Below the pieces are notes generated by a model, which was not told the origin of the DNA, made no database searches, and was given only the letters and a program-made list of their open reading frames with translations. A DNA stretch of 27,322 bases, taken from positions 1 to 27,322 of the IMG/VR virus record IMGVR_UViG_3300043426_000117. The stretch is one strand, 5' to 3'. Position 1 is the first letter of the stretch; the number at the start of each line of letters is the position of its first letter. The translations under genes and the position numbers were made by a program. Of the stretch, positions 1 to 7,237 are shown piece by piece. This stretch comes from a virus.

Positions 1-660
1 ATAAAATTACTGCGTGACTTTGTCATCCATGAGGGGTTTGATTATGTACCAGTTGATCCTGATAAGTCTGGCCTTGGCTGGTCTGTGGATGGTAGGAAAT
101 TGCTTGGTGGACTGATGAACATCAAGGGCATTGGTGAAGCAAAGGCAAAGCAAATAATTAATGCTCGCAATGGGAAAGGTACACTTACACCGAGCTTGTT
201 CAAAGCTCTGATGAATCCAAAGACTGATCTTGATGTGTTGTTCCCTGCCAAGCACTATTTTGGGTTCCTGTATAGTGACCCGATTTCCGCTGGTTTGGAT
301 ACAGTGCCAACACTGATCAAGGATGTTGATGGAAAAGGGACATATGTTATTATCGGGAAGCTGGTTGACAGAAACCTGCGTGACCTCAATGAGCAAGTGT
401 TCCTAGAGAAGCGTGGAGGTGAGAAGGTTACTGAGAACCAGTTCTATCTCAACTTCAAGCTGGAGGATGACACTGATATGATTAGCTGTAAGATTGACCG
501 CTACAAGTATCAGCGTCTTGGAAAAGAGATAGCGGAAACTGGTCGTGTTGGAAAGGACTGGTATCTGCTTCGTGGAACCATCAAGGGTGACTGGCGCACT
601 CTGGATGTTATTGAAATCATGAACCTTAATAAATATTACAAGGTGGAACCCAATGCTTAA
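1..660 (+). CDS. DNA polymerase III alpha-like (family C) polymerase, C-terminal part, 5' truncated
   Basis: The frame is open from base 1, so this is the 3' end of a longer gene. A GTG at 85 is not needed as a start. The first 65 or so visible residues match the DnaE-type tail: a YVPVD stretch, then LLGGLMNIKGIGEAKAKQII, the helix-hairpin-helix that grips DNA in bacterial replicative polymerases. A beta-rich segment of about 120 residues with an OB-fold look follows (TYVIIGKLVDRNLRDLNEQV, then a stretch starting NFKLEDDTDMISCKID). The catalytic PHP and palm domains would lie off the left edge and cannot be checked. The stop overlaps the MazG-like gene by 8 bases, so the two are probably co-transcribed. 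Family C polymerases are the bacterial chromosomal type and are less usual in podoviruses, which mostly carry family A or B enzymes. An HhH/OB accessory protein is the alternative reading. Confidence 0.75.
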   Translation: MKLLRDFVIHEGFDYVPVDPDKSGLGWSVDGRKLLGGLMNIKGIGEAKAKQIINARNGKGTLTPSLFKALMNPKTDLDVLFPAKHYFGFLYSDPISAGLDTVPTLIKDVDGKGTYVIIGKLVDRNLRDLNEQVFLEKRGGEKVTENQFYLNFKLEDDTDMISCKIDRYKYQRLGKEIAETGRVGKDWYLLRGTIKGDWRTLDVIEIMNLNKYYKVEPNA

Positions 661-1021
661 ATTTGATATCAATGAATACAAAGAAAAAGCCCGAGAGACT
701 GCTGTGTACATGTACCCTGATTATCCTTTGGCAGCACTCGTAGAAGAGGTTGGTGAAGTGATGGGTAAGCTGGCAAAGTTCGGTCGAAAAAATGACCTTC
801 CGCTTGAGATGGTCATGTATTGTGTATCAACTCCTACGTCTTCTTTGCAACAGGAACTTCGTGAGCAGGTGTCTAAGGAAATGGGTGATGTAATCTGGCA
901 ATGGGTTAACCTTTGCCACGAGCTCAACCTCAACCCTGCTCAGGTAATGGCCGATAACATTGAAAAACTCCAAGGTCGCAAAGAGCGTGGCACACTGGAA
1001 GGTTCAGGGGATGAAAGATGA
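653..1021 (+). CDS. MazG-like nucleotide pyrophosphohydrolase
   Basis: This 122-residue protein probably hydrolyses NTP or dNTP to the monophosphate plus pyrophosphate, as all-alpha NTP pyrophosphatases do. Phage MazG proteins have been linked to housecleaning of nucleotides and to tuning of host alarmone levels. Visible motifs are EEVGEV near residues 30-36 and KEMGD near 84-88, matching the EExxE and ExxD metal-binding pairs. A helix with WQWVNLC follows, then an N-x-x-KL-x-x-R tail element. The spacing between the two acidic pairs, about 50 residues, is longer than in classic MazG and fits the insert-bearing phage versions. The gene starts inside the polymerase stop (preceded by AGGTGG) and ends in an ATGA overlap with the ligase, so the three are likely translationally coupled. 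Substrate is unknown. Confidence 0.8.
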   Translation: MLKFDINEYKEKARETAVYMYPDYPLAALVEEVGEVMGKLAKFGRKNDLPLEMVMYCVSTPTSSLQQELREQVSKEMGDVIWQWVNLCHELNLNPAQVMADNIEKLQGRKERGTLEGSGDER

Positions 1022-2142
1022 GTGACACTCTCTATATCAAAGACAACGCAGGGCACCTCCGCTACTGGAAGTGCTATGAGGTTCTCAATGGTCTAGAGAT
1101 TGAATACGGGGTGTGCGGTGGCACGCCCCTTTATCAATCTGAAGACATTGAGGAAGGCAAGGGTGGTCGTGATCAGGATGAACAGATTGCTTCCCGTATT
1201 CAGTCTCGCATTAATAAGCAGCTGGATAAAGGCTATGTATTTGATAAAGAGCAAGCTGCCAGTATGCGACCAGTCAATGCCCTAGGGTTTGTCAAGCCAA
1301 TGCTTGCCAAGAAGTCAGAGGATGTTGACCTCAAGAAGCTGCTGACTCGTGATGTGTATTATCAACATAAGTTAGATGGCAACCGTTGCCTAATTCATAA
1401 TGATGGTACAGGGTTGGTCGCATACACTCGCAATGGTAAGGAGTTCACAACACTCAAGCACATCACTGATAAGCTCAAGAGCATCATTCCAGCGGATGCT
1501 ACACTGGATGGTGAATTGTACTGTCATGGTGTGCCACTTCAGACTATTGTGAGCTGGGGAAAGCGTTTGCAACTTGATACTTTGAAGTTGCAATATCACT
1601 GCTATGACCTTGTTAGCAATGAGGCATTTTCCAATCGCTCTGCCGAGCTAGGAGCGATTCTAACAAATCGAGTTTCTACCCTAGGGGGTAGTATAGCCAT
1701 AGTCGATACTATTCGGATTAGCCCCGATTACGGCGCTACTTTAGGGGGTATCCCAGCTTTAGTAGGTCGTTCTCGGGCTGAAGGGTTTGAGGGTGGCATG
1801 GTTCGCTCTGACTGGACTCTTGAGCGTGGACTATTTGTTCCAGTTGGGTATGAAGATGGCAAGCGTTCTGGCAGCCTGATCAAATGTAAGCTGTGGGACA
1901 ATGCAGAGTTTGAAATTATAGGGGTTGACACTTCCGCTGATGGATGGGCAATCCTGAATTTGAGCAACCCACGTGGGCCTAACTTCTCAGTTAGCTGCCC
2001 AGGGGATGTGCCTTTCAAACACTATGTTCGTGTACACAAGGAGAAGTATATCGGCAAAAAGGTAACTGTTAAGTTTGCATACTGGACCACTGATAATGTT
2101 CCGTTTCATCCAACAGCAGAGGCAATAAGAGACTATGAGTGA
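1018..2142 (+). CDS. ATP-dependent DNA ligase
   Basis: This 374-residue protein seals nicks, for example between Okazaki fragments, using ATP. Nucleotidyltransferase motifs are in order: motif I KLDGNR with the adenylated lysine at about residue 118, RNGKEF at 138-143, motif III LDGELY at 163-168, motif IV EGFEGGMVR at 255-263 and motif V LIKCK at 287-291. An OB-like C-terminal domain follows (FEIIGVD to VTVKFAYW). Residues 1-75 form an extra N-terminal domain with YWKCYEV...IEYGVCGG, then GKGGRD...EQIASRIQSRINKQLDKGYV, like the WGR-type domain seen in some phage ligases. ATG 1018 overlaps the MazG stop (ATGA). Codons for residues 206-250 differ sharply from the rest of the gene (see the island at 1633-1765), although the protein there still looks like a normal ligase. 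Confidence 0.9.
   Translation: MSDTLYIKDNAGHLRYWKCYEVLNGLEIEYGVCGGTPLYQSEDIEEGKGGRDQDEQIASRIQSRINKQLDKGYVFDKEQAASMRPVNALGFVKPMLAKKSEDVDLKKLLTRDVYYQHKLDGNRCLIHNDGTGLVAYTRNGKEFTTLKHITDKLKSIIPADATLDGELYCHGVPLQTIVSWGKRLQLDTLKLQYHCYDLVSNEAFSNRSAELGAILTNRVSTLGGSIAIVDTIRISPDYGATLGGIPALVGRSRAEGFEGGMVRSDWTLERGLFVPVGYEDGKRSGSLIKCKLWDNAEFEIIGVDTSADGWAILNLSNPRGPNFSVSCPGDVPFKHYVRVHKEKYIGKKVTVKFAYWTTDNVPFHPTAEAIRDYE
1633..1765 (+). other. Hairpin-rich, rare-codon island inside the ligase gene
   Basis: Within about 130 bases the codon choice switches to CTA, ATA, GGG, CGA, CGG and TTA, which are scarce in the rest of the ligase. Inverted repeats follow one another. AATCGCTC (1633-1640) pairs with GAGCGATT (1652-1659). 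CTACCC (1676-1681) pairs with GGGTAG (1686-1691) across a TAGG loop. TAGTAT (1689-1694) matches ATACTA (1706-1711), and CTACT (1736-1740) matches AGTAG (1761-1765). The encoded protein is not visibly interrupted. What the element does is unknown. Confidence 0.6.
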
Positions 2143-2356
2143 TAAACCAGCATACATAGTTCGCATGATTGATGAGTTGAATCAACTCAATGCAAAAATC
2201 AAATCACTGTGTGACTTCTTGCATACTGAAAAGTATGAGCAACTTAGCTTTACACAGAAAAGCCTGTTGTGTGATCAGCTATCTGCAATGCGCAAGTATT
2301 CTGAAGTACTTGATGCAAGGATAGTTCTGGAAGAAAGGTTGCATGAACAAAGCTAA
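2135..2356 (+). CDS. Small helical phage protein, possibly crAss001_48-related family
   Basis: This 73-residue protein is predicted to be almost entirely alpha-helical. The pattern is RMIDELNQLNAKIKSLCDFL, then EKYEQLS, QKSLLCDQL, and SAMRKYSEVLDARI. This order (R-V/M-I-x-E-L helix, KLxxFL, EKY/F-xx-L, LLxxQL, M-x-x-YSEVL-x-x-RI) matches a small family common in phage genomes that I recall as crAss001_48-related. Its role is not known and the match is from memory. The ATG overlaps the ligase stop (2140-2142). It is the last gene of the rightward unit, and its stop is followed within 10 bases by a terminator. Confidence 0.7.
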   Translation: MSDKPAYIVRMIDELNQLNAKIKSLCDFLHTEKYEQLSFTQKSLLCDQLSAMRKYSEVLDARIVLEERLHEQS

Positions 2357-2360
2357 ATAA

Positions 2361-2387
2361 AAAGGCTCCCAAGCGGGAGCCTTTTTT
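2361..2387. terminator. Bidirectional intrinsic terminator between convergent units
   Basis: GGCTCCC (2364-2370) and GGGAGCC (2375-2381) form a perfect 7-bp stem with an AAGC loop. An A-run lies on the left and TTTTTT on the right, so it works as a Rho-independent terminator in both directions. It lies between the stop of the last rightward gene (2356) and the end of the leftward virion operon (2386), and can serve both. Confidence 0.9.
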
Positions 2388-4485
2388 ATTCGCTTTTCAG
2401 CACATCAAGCAACTCTTGATACTTGTCACGAACATAATCTTGAGGTGTCTCAGTTTGAGCCGCAGCACGCTGTATATGGATGCTGGCGTTCGGGTCAAGA
2501 CCATGAGCTGGACTAAGTCTGCGTCCAATGAATGGCATCCTGTTTGTATTCAAGCGGTAGCTCAAACCAAACAAATCCACAGGTCGCATAGCATAGTCAC
2601 GAGCACGCTTCATCAACCCCCTTTTAATAGTATGAGGCTCTGCTTTACCGAGTCCTGTCAAAGCCCCGCCCGCAACATCTTCACCGTGCAAAACATCATT
2701 GTAACGAGCGATGTTCTGGAACTGCTTGATTCTGCCTCCCTTGCCAGTCAAGGTTCGCATCGCTTCGTCGCCACCCATTACTGCTGATGTAATAGCAGTT
2801 GGGTCAACCTTACCCGCTGGTGTCATGCCCTTGTCAAGTAGCAGACGAGTCATCGAGTATCTTTCATTCAGGTCTTTCCATTGCTTGGCAGTTGCAGCAT
2901 TCATGCCACTGAGGAGAGAGTCATCAAGCACAGTCTGCACCTTACGGAGGTTGTCACCAAGGCGCTTATCTCCGCCTTGATATGCTTGGCTGATTTCATC
3001 CTGCAGCCGTGAGCGCAAGCCTTGGTACTGGGTGCCGTTGAATTGGTAGCCCATGAACCTGCCATCACTGCCACGCTGTGGCGAACCCATTTCTGTTTTG
3101 AGTTGCTTTGCAAAACCATTGACAATTGCATAGCGTTGCTTATCAACTGGTGATGTATTGCGATTCCTAGTTGGCTTCAAATCTGCTAGGACTTTGCCAA
3201 CTTCCCGAATCTGACGCAAGCCATATTTGCCAGTTGTGTTGGCCTCAAGAGCAGTGTAGCTGCCTTTGAGGTTTTTCATATGATCAGACAGTTCTCCCTG
3301 AGAAAGCAAATCACGGTCTTTGGTGTTCAGGCCAATTGCCTCACCTGCCATAGCAGTCATACGGCGCTGGTTGGGTCTGTCAACTTGGTTGGCAAACTCT
3401 TGGCCATAAACATCACTATTGCGGATTGCAGCTTCTTCAGTCTGGAGTGCTCTGTTGCCAGTGCGAATCCCAGGTGTGATGTGCAACCCTTGGCGATACA
3501 TTTCCTCAACAATCTTCTTGCCAGCAGCATCCCGCTCGTTGCGTGTTTTGTTCAGCACAGTGATAGGGCCGAACATCCCACTGAGTCCACCAATGAATGA
3601 AGTAACAGCACCCTCTCCAGCAGTGGTATCATATTGACCTGCCCCCTCAGCAGCACCAGTAGCAGTACCCTTGAGGATTGTGTTAAGTTTTTGCTCATAC
3701 TCAGAAGGAAGTCTGGCAGGCTGGTTAAGCATACGCTCAACTTCAGCTGTGTTTCCAAGCTTCCGGTTCATTGCAATGCTACCACTTTTCAGCGGGCCTT
3801 CCAAAGTCTTTCCAACAAGGTTCAGAGCCCTTTCACCTGCAATGCCAGTTGCGAAGTAAGGGAGCATCTCACCAATCATTGTGGAACCAAGGTTCTCACG
3901 CCGAGTGATTTCATAGCGCTCTTTCTCTTTTGCCATGTAATCATCAACTTGCTTATTACGCTCATCAGCTGGAAGATTTTCACCAATTGGCTGATGGTTA
4001 AGAATGTCCTGAACTGCTTGTGGGAAGAACTCAGGTGCAAGAGCAGTCTTTGCTTGGAACTGCTTGCCTATGTGCTTAGCACCCTCGATCACACTGCTGA
4101 TGAATGGGCGTTCTTGCTCAAGCTTCTTGAGTGCTTGGCGCTCCTCATCACCAATGAATGATTTTTCATATTCATTATTGGCATTGATTCGCTTATTTGC
4201 CTCATTGATAGCAATCTTTGGCATACCAAAAGGCAACTGATCTGGCATTGGGATATTAGGCTTAAGGTTCGGCTCGAACCCCGTAGGATTCGCGGCGCTA
4301 GGCCGAACCTCCGGCCCGCTAGGCGCTTCGATAGGGCTACCCTTTAGGGTAGTACCGCCCCCGTTTACGACTTCGCTACGGGCCGGAGATTTAGCCATAG
4401 CTTCTGCTACAGTGGCATCAATCTCTTGTGGAGTTGCCCCATTGGGCACCTCCAACTTACGACCATCTTCAAGTTGAATGATCAT
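2386..4485 (-). CDS. Putative DNA ejection / internal virion protein, 699 residues
   Basis: This is the last and one of the largest genes of the leftward virion operon. It opens with MIIQLEDGRKLEVPNGATPQ, an N-terminal module common at the start of podovirus ejection proteins. A Gly/Ser/Pro-rich linker (residues 30-75) follows, then long helical, Gln/Lys-rich stretches (about 100-560). No transglycosylase or peptidase catalytic motif was recognised. By position and composition it is a candidate for a protein packed in the head and injected with the DNA. ATG 4485 is preceded by GGAG with 6-base spacing. The linker is encoded by a strongly structured DNA island (4265-4388) whose codon use is unlike the rest of the gene. 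A minor tail or head component is the alternative. Confidence 0.6.
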   Translation of the reverse strand: MIIQLEDGRKLEVPNGATPQEIDATVAEAMAKSPARSEVVNGGGTTLKGSPIEAPSGPEVRPSAANPTGFEPNLKPNIPMPDQLPFGMPKIAINEANKRINANNEYEKSFIGDEERQALKKLEQERPFISSVIEGAKHIGKQFQAKTALAPEFFPQAVQDILNHQPIGENLPADERNKQVDDYMAKEKERYEITRRENLGSTMIGEMLPYFATGIAGERALNLVGKTLEGPLKSGSIAMNRKLGNTAEVERMLNQPARLPSEYEQKLNTILKGTATGAAEGAGQYDTTAGEGAVTSFIGGLSGMFGPITVLNKTRNERDAAGKKIVEEMYRQGLHITPGIRTGNRALQTEEAAIRNSDVYGQEFANQVDRPNQRRMTAMAGEAIGLNTKDRDLLSQGELSDHMKNLKGSYTALEANTTGKYGLRQIREVGKVLADLKPTRNRNTSPVDKQRYAIVNGFAKQLKTEMGSPQRGSDGRFMGYQFNGTQYQGLRSRLQDEISQAYQGGDKRLGDNLRKVQTVLDDSLLSGMNAATAKQWKDLNERYSMTRLLLDKGMTPAGKVDPTAITSAVMGGDEAMRTLTGKGGRIKQFQNIARYNDVLHGEDVAGGALTGLGKAEPHTIKRGLMKRARDYAMRPVDLFGLSYRLNTNRMPFIGRRLSPAHGLDPNASIHIQRAAAQTETPQDYVRDKYQELLDVLKSE
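4265..4388 (-). repeat. In-frame palindromic island with two adjacent perfect stems
   Basis: On the coding strand, CTCCGGCCCG (4388-4379) pairs perfectly with CGGGCCGGAG (4318-4309). Adjoining it, AGGTTCGGC (4310-4302) pairs with GCCGAACCT (4273-4265), so the two stems share two bases and could stack. Inside the first stem, CTACCC (4337-4342 on the plus strand) and GGGTAG (4347-4352) form a third hairpin with a 4-base loop. The island encodes residues 33-74 of the ejection protein, a low-complexity Gly/Pro/Ser linker. G+C content and codons (CTA, CCT AGC, GGG) differ from the flanks. It may be an in-frame palindromic insertion or a structured RNA element. Confidence 0.65.
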
Positions 4486-4488
4486 ACA

Positions 4489-5505
4489 TTACTCCACAAT
4501 GCGGTATTTATGCCCGCTCTTTGTAGTGCTCCAATCAGCAGGCTTGCTCTCGCTTGGTTTGACGCCTGCAGCAGCGTTGCGATTAACAACGCTGTTTGCA
4601 AACTCTTGTGCCTGCTGGAACTTAATCCGCTTTGTTTCTGGGTCATCAGTGAACTTGGGCATCATACCACGGTATGTTGCCATTTCACCTTCAGTGGCAG
4701 ATGCACCTGACATGATCTTGACTGTCTGCTGGGTAACACTGGTCTTGTAGTTATTGAACTTAACAGCAGACACAGTCATTGGAATCCCAGATGCACTAAG
4801 CAAGCTATCAGCAACGCTACCAAGAGTTCCTGGGGCTGTTCGCAGCTCATTCAAAATGTTAGTAGCAGGTGTTCCGCCTGTGTCGAGGTTCTGACCTAGG
4901 CCAGCAGTGGATGATTTCAACACATCACCTGCAGTACCAGCTTGACGCTGAGTGTCATTCAGCATTGGTCGATAGCCCATTGTTGGCAAGTCACCAAGCG
5001 GGATACCAACAGGAGGGTGCTCGCCTTGTTCATTGACAAGCCCCATGGAGTCTTTCAACCCAAGCAGTTGCTGGGTTGGGTTTACAGTCACTTTGAAGCT
5101 TGACTTATTAGCTGCTGCTTTATCAAGCACCCATTGTTGGTAAGAGCCTTGGTAGCCTTGTCCTTGTGCATACTGATACTCCTTCACAGATGAAGGAGCC
5201 TCAGTAGTAGTTGCAGCAGTAGCACGCTGCTGATACATGCTCAGTTGGCTCAAGCCTTCTTTCTGCAGGACAGGGTTCCCGCTTTTGATCATGGCATCAA
5301 CTTGCTCTTGCCATCTTGTCAATGGGTCAGGCATCTTATATTGCTGCCCTGCATTAGCAGGGTCAGCTGCAAAGATTTGCTTATCCTTATCATACTTGCT
5401 GCTCAACTCTTGCTGTAGCCTTGAGTAGGCATCAGCAGTCTGGGAAGGGTCAGGGCCAAGAACAGCATTGTTGTACCCTTTGGCAATTTGGTCAAGAATC
5501 CCCAT
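4489..5505 (-). CDS. Putative internal virion protein, 338 residues
   Basis: ATG 5505 was chosen because it follows a perfect GGAGG with 5-base spacing; upstream in-frame codons run into the preceding gene. The protein is soluble and Gln/Ala/Thr-rich. The segment SSVKEYQYAQGQGYQGSYQQW (residues about 104-124) is a short aromatic motif recurrent in phage structural and ejection proteins. There is no enzyme signature and no membrane segment. It lies between other likely ejection genes in the leftward operon, and the Shine-Dalgarno of the next gene overlaps its stop. A role as internal or tail-associated virion protein is inferred from position only. Confidence 0.55.
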   Translation of the reverse strand: MGILDQIAKGYNNAVLGPDPSQTADAYSRLQQELSSKYDKDKQIFAADPANAGQQYKMPDPLTRWQEQVDAMIKSGNPVLQKEGLSQLSMYQQRATAATTTEAPSSVKEYQYAQGQGYQGSYQQWVLDKAAANKSSFKVTVNPTQQLLGLKDSMGLVNEQGEHPPVGIPLGDLPTMGYRPMLNDTQRQAGTAGDVLKSSTAGLGQNLDTGGTPATNILNELRTAPGTLGSVADSLLSASGIPMTVSAVKFNNYKTSVTQQTVKIMSGASATEGEMATYRGMMPKFTDDPETKRIKFQQAQEFANSVVNRNAAAGVKPSESKPADWSTTKSGHKYRIVE

Positions 5506-5506
5506 G

Positions 5507-5815
5507 TTATCCTCCACGGAGCATATTGAGCAGAGCAGTAACAGGAAGCCCACGACTACCACCTTGCTGCTGCATATTGATTCCTTGAAGCATCTGCATC
5601 ATGTTGGGGACAGCAGGAGGCTGCATGCCAGCATTCATATATTGCATGCCAACATTCTTATCAGAAGCCTTGGTTCGCTGTGCACCTTGTGTGCCAACTG
5701 CTTCAAAAAATCTGCCCATTGGGTTGCCTGTATCAACAAGCCCTTGCTGTGTTTGCGGCGCAGGCTTCTTGGTGTTTCCAGCAGAACCCTTGAGTAAATC
5801 AAGAAATGACATCAT
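5507..5815 (-). CDS. Small Met/Gln/Gly-rich virion-operon protein, 102 residues
   Basis: The protein starts MMSFLDLLKGSAGN and continues into a disordered Pro/Gln/Met-rich middle (NAGMQPPAVPNMMQMLQGIN) and a short C-terminal helix ending RGG. No family was recognised. Two start codons (5815, 5812) sit at the stop of the upstream gene, and its own last codons contain the GGAGG that serves the next gene, so it is tightly built into the operon. Composition resembles its neighbours, suggesting a small internal virion or assembly protein. That is inference from context. Confidence 0.6.
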   Translation of the reverse strand: MMSFLDLLKGSAGNTKKPAPQTQQGLVDTGNPMGRFFEAVGTQGAQRTKASDKNVGMQYMNAGMQPPAVPNMMQMLQGINMQQQGGSRGLPVTALLNMLRGG

Positions 5816-6642
5816 CCAAACACACCCCCGCTTGCGCTGCTAGCCTTGGATTTGGAGCTACCGCTGCCGCTTCCGGTCATGATAGCATTACCAATGATGT
5901 TGGACAGGTTGTTCATCGGGTTCCAGCCAGCTTGCTGTGCTTGGAGCCACGGGCTCATGCCAGAGTTCAGCAGAGTGCTAAGCAGATCAGTGCTAGAGCC
6001 TTTCTCCATTGAACCTTGACCACCTTGCAACATTGCCAACAGACGGTCTTGTTCAGAGCCACGGTTGGTATCAGCTTGTTGAGCAATCCCCATCTTGAGA
6101 CCAAGATCGGTGTCATATGCACCATGGCGAAGCTCAGCCTCTTTGTTCAGCAAGTCTTTGTTTGCTTGGCTTGAGAACATTGCATCTTGCATGGCCTGAC
6201 GGCTGCTTCCGCTTTGGCCCATGGCAGCAGCATCCATTGCATTACCAGCTTGCAGTGTTGAAACATTCTGTGCGCTGTCAGCACGCATACGCTCAATCAG
6301 CGGATCAACATAGGTGTTGCCAGAGCCACCAACAATGGACTCATACATGCTACCCATGTTAGAGCGGCCACCCATAGAGTCAAGCAGCTTCTGCCTGATC
6401 TCAGCTGTATCGCCATATGCGCCTCCTGATTGCAAACCTTTGTTTGCATCAAGAATGCCATTCGCTGCATTGCTGATATTATCAGCTTGGCCGGTAATCT
6501 GCGACATATAGTCATTACCTTTACCAAACTGACCAAATGCGAGTTGATAAAGATTCTGGAGTGCATCACCCTGTGGCCCCCAGACATTGGTGCTGAAGCT
6601 GTTGTTAGAGCTTCCTTTGCTTTTACCTGATGAACCACCCAT
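5812..6642 (-). CDS. Putative virion protein (ejection group), 276 residues
   Basis: The start at 6642 follows GAGGTG and overlaps the stop of the GNAT-like gene. The longer open frame up to 6744 is inside that gene and was rejected. Both ends are Gly/Ser/Lys-rich and look disordered (GGSSGKSKGSSNN at the start, a GSGSGSSKSKASSASGG tail). The middle is helical with many Gln/Ala/Met. The early NVWGPQGDALQNLY segment is typical of podovirus virion proteins encoded near the ejection genes. No catalytic motif is visible. I infer an internal or DNA-ejection protein, with a tail-associated structural protein as alternative. Confidence 0.55.
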   Translation of the reverse strand: MGGSSGKSKGSSNNSFSTNVWGPQGDALQNLYQLAFGQFGKGNDYMSQITGQADNISNAANGILDANKGLQSGGAYGDTAEIRQKLLDSMGGRSNMGSMYESIVGGSGNTYVDPLIERMRADSAQNVSTLQAGNAMDAAAMGQSGSSRQAMQDAMFSSQANKDLLNKEAELRHGAYDTDLGLKMGIAQQADTNRGSEQDRLLAMLQGGQGSMEKGSSTDLLSTLLNSGMSPWLQAQQAGWNPMNNLSNIIGNAIMTGSGSGSSKSKASSASGGVFG

Positions 6643-7073
6643 CACACCACCTCTCTTGATATCACTGTATGAACTGGCGCATAGCCAATTGGTTTGAGTT
6701 TGCGAGCCCATCCATTGCGACCAATGACATAAATCTTTGAACAATCATGACGCTTGGCTACACAGTTTGCGATTGCATCCACTTCAGCAAACCACTCATC
6801 AACACGCTCTCCGCCTGCGCATTGGATGTTGAGCACACAGATGCCACTCTCAAATGTCACCATATCAAAAGTGGTTACTGCTATGAGTTTGGCGATTGAT
6901 ACATCATATATGGTCAGCACAATTATTTCTTTATTGGCAACCTTTTCCTTGATTGAATCTGTTGTCAACTCACCATTTGATTCATCAACTGCCTTCTGAA
7001 TAAATGGCTCAATTTCATGCCAGCAACGTATCACATCAAGATAGTTTGGCATAGCAATTTTTACATCACTCAT
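6642..7073 (-). CDS. GNAT-like (T7 gp13-type) protein
   Basis: This 143-residue protein looks like the small acyltransferase-fold proteins found beside podovirus tail genes. It has an N-terminal helix with VDESNGELTTDSI, a central beta pair (EIIVLTIYDVSIAKLIAVTTF), a further beta strand (GICVLNIQCAGGE), an amphipathic helix, and an end with IYVIGRNGWARKLKPIGY, recalling the GRPGW...Gw segment of the T7 gp13 / DUF2833 group. In T7, gp13 is needed for virion morphogenesis though not retained in mature particles. No clear acetyl-CoA loop is visible, so catalysis is uncertain. The ATG overlaps the stop of the 55-residue gene (ATGA). Confidence 0.6.
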   Translation of the reverse strand: MSDVKIAMPNYLDVIRCWHEIEPFIQKAVDESNGELTTDSIKEKVANKEIIVLTIYDVSIAKLIAVTTFDMVTFESGICVLNIQCAGGERVDEWFAEVDAIANCVAKRHDCSKIYVIGRNGWARKLKPIGYAPVHTVISREVV

Positions 7074-7237
7074 GTTAACCCCAGATGTGTCTTGATGGCT
7101 TTTACTTCTTCCTGCAAATCAGTGATGTTTTTCTCAACATCTTGAAATGCGCCAGATAATTCAACAAGAAGCTGAGCAAGCCAACGTTGCAGCTCAGGGT
7201 CTATGCTGCTAGGAGGTGGTGTTTGACCAATGTTCAT
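7070..7237 (-). CDS. 55-residue coiled-coil protein
   Basis: A short gene joined to both neighbours by ATGA overlaps: its ATG at 7237 overlaps the nozzle gene stop and its TGA overlaps the next ATG. The protein begins MNIGQTPPPSSIDPELQRWL and continues as an amphipathic helix (FQDVEKNITDLQEEVKAIKT) with coiled-coil character. Such short helical proteins are common beside tail genes. No family or function was recognised. Confidence 0.7.
   Translation of the reverse strand: MNIGQTPPPSSIDPELQRWLAQLLVELSGAFQDVEKNITDLQEEVKAIKTHLGLT

Noticed and set aside
85-660. GTG at 85 as the true start of a 191-residue protein
   Set aside because: The frame is open to the window edge, and the residues before it (a YVPVD stretch) match the same polymerase family, so it is a truncated gene.
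3634-4161. 175-codon plus-strand frame opposite the ejection-protein gene
   Set aside because: Cys/Leu/Phe-rich product with no motif and no ribosome site; a shadow of the helical, Gln/Lys-rich coding strand.
4261-4310. GGGTTCGAGCC on the minus strand resembles a tRNA T-arm
   Set aside because: The 5-bp T-stem does not pair and no acceptor, D or anticodon arm can be laid out around it. The segment is better explained by the longer inverted repeats.
6643-6744. Upstream extension of the 276-residue virion protein
   Set aside because: It lies within the GNAT-like gene and has no ribosome site, whereas ATG 6642 has GAGGTG and an ATG overlap.
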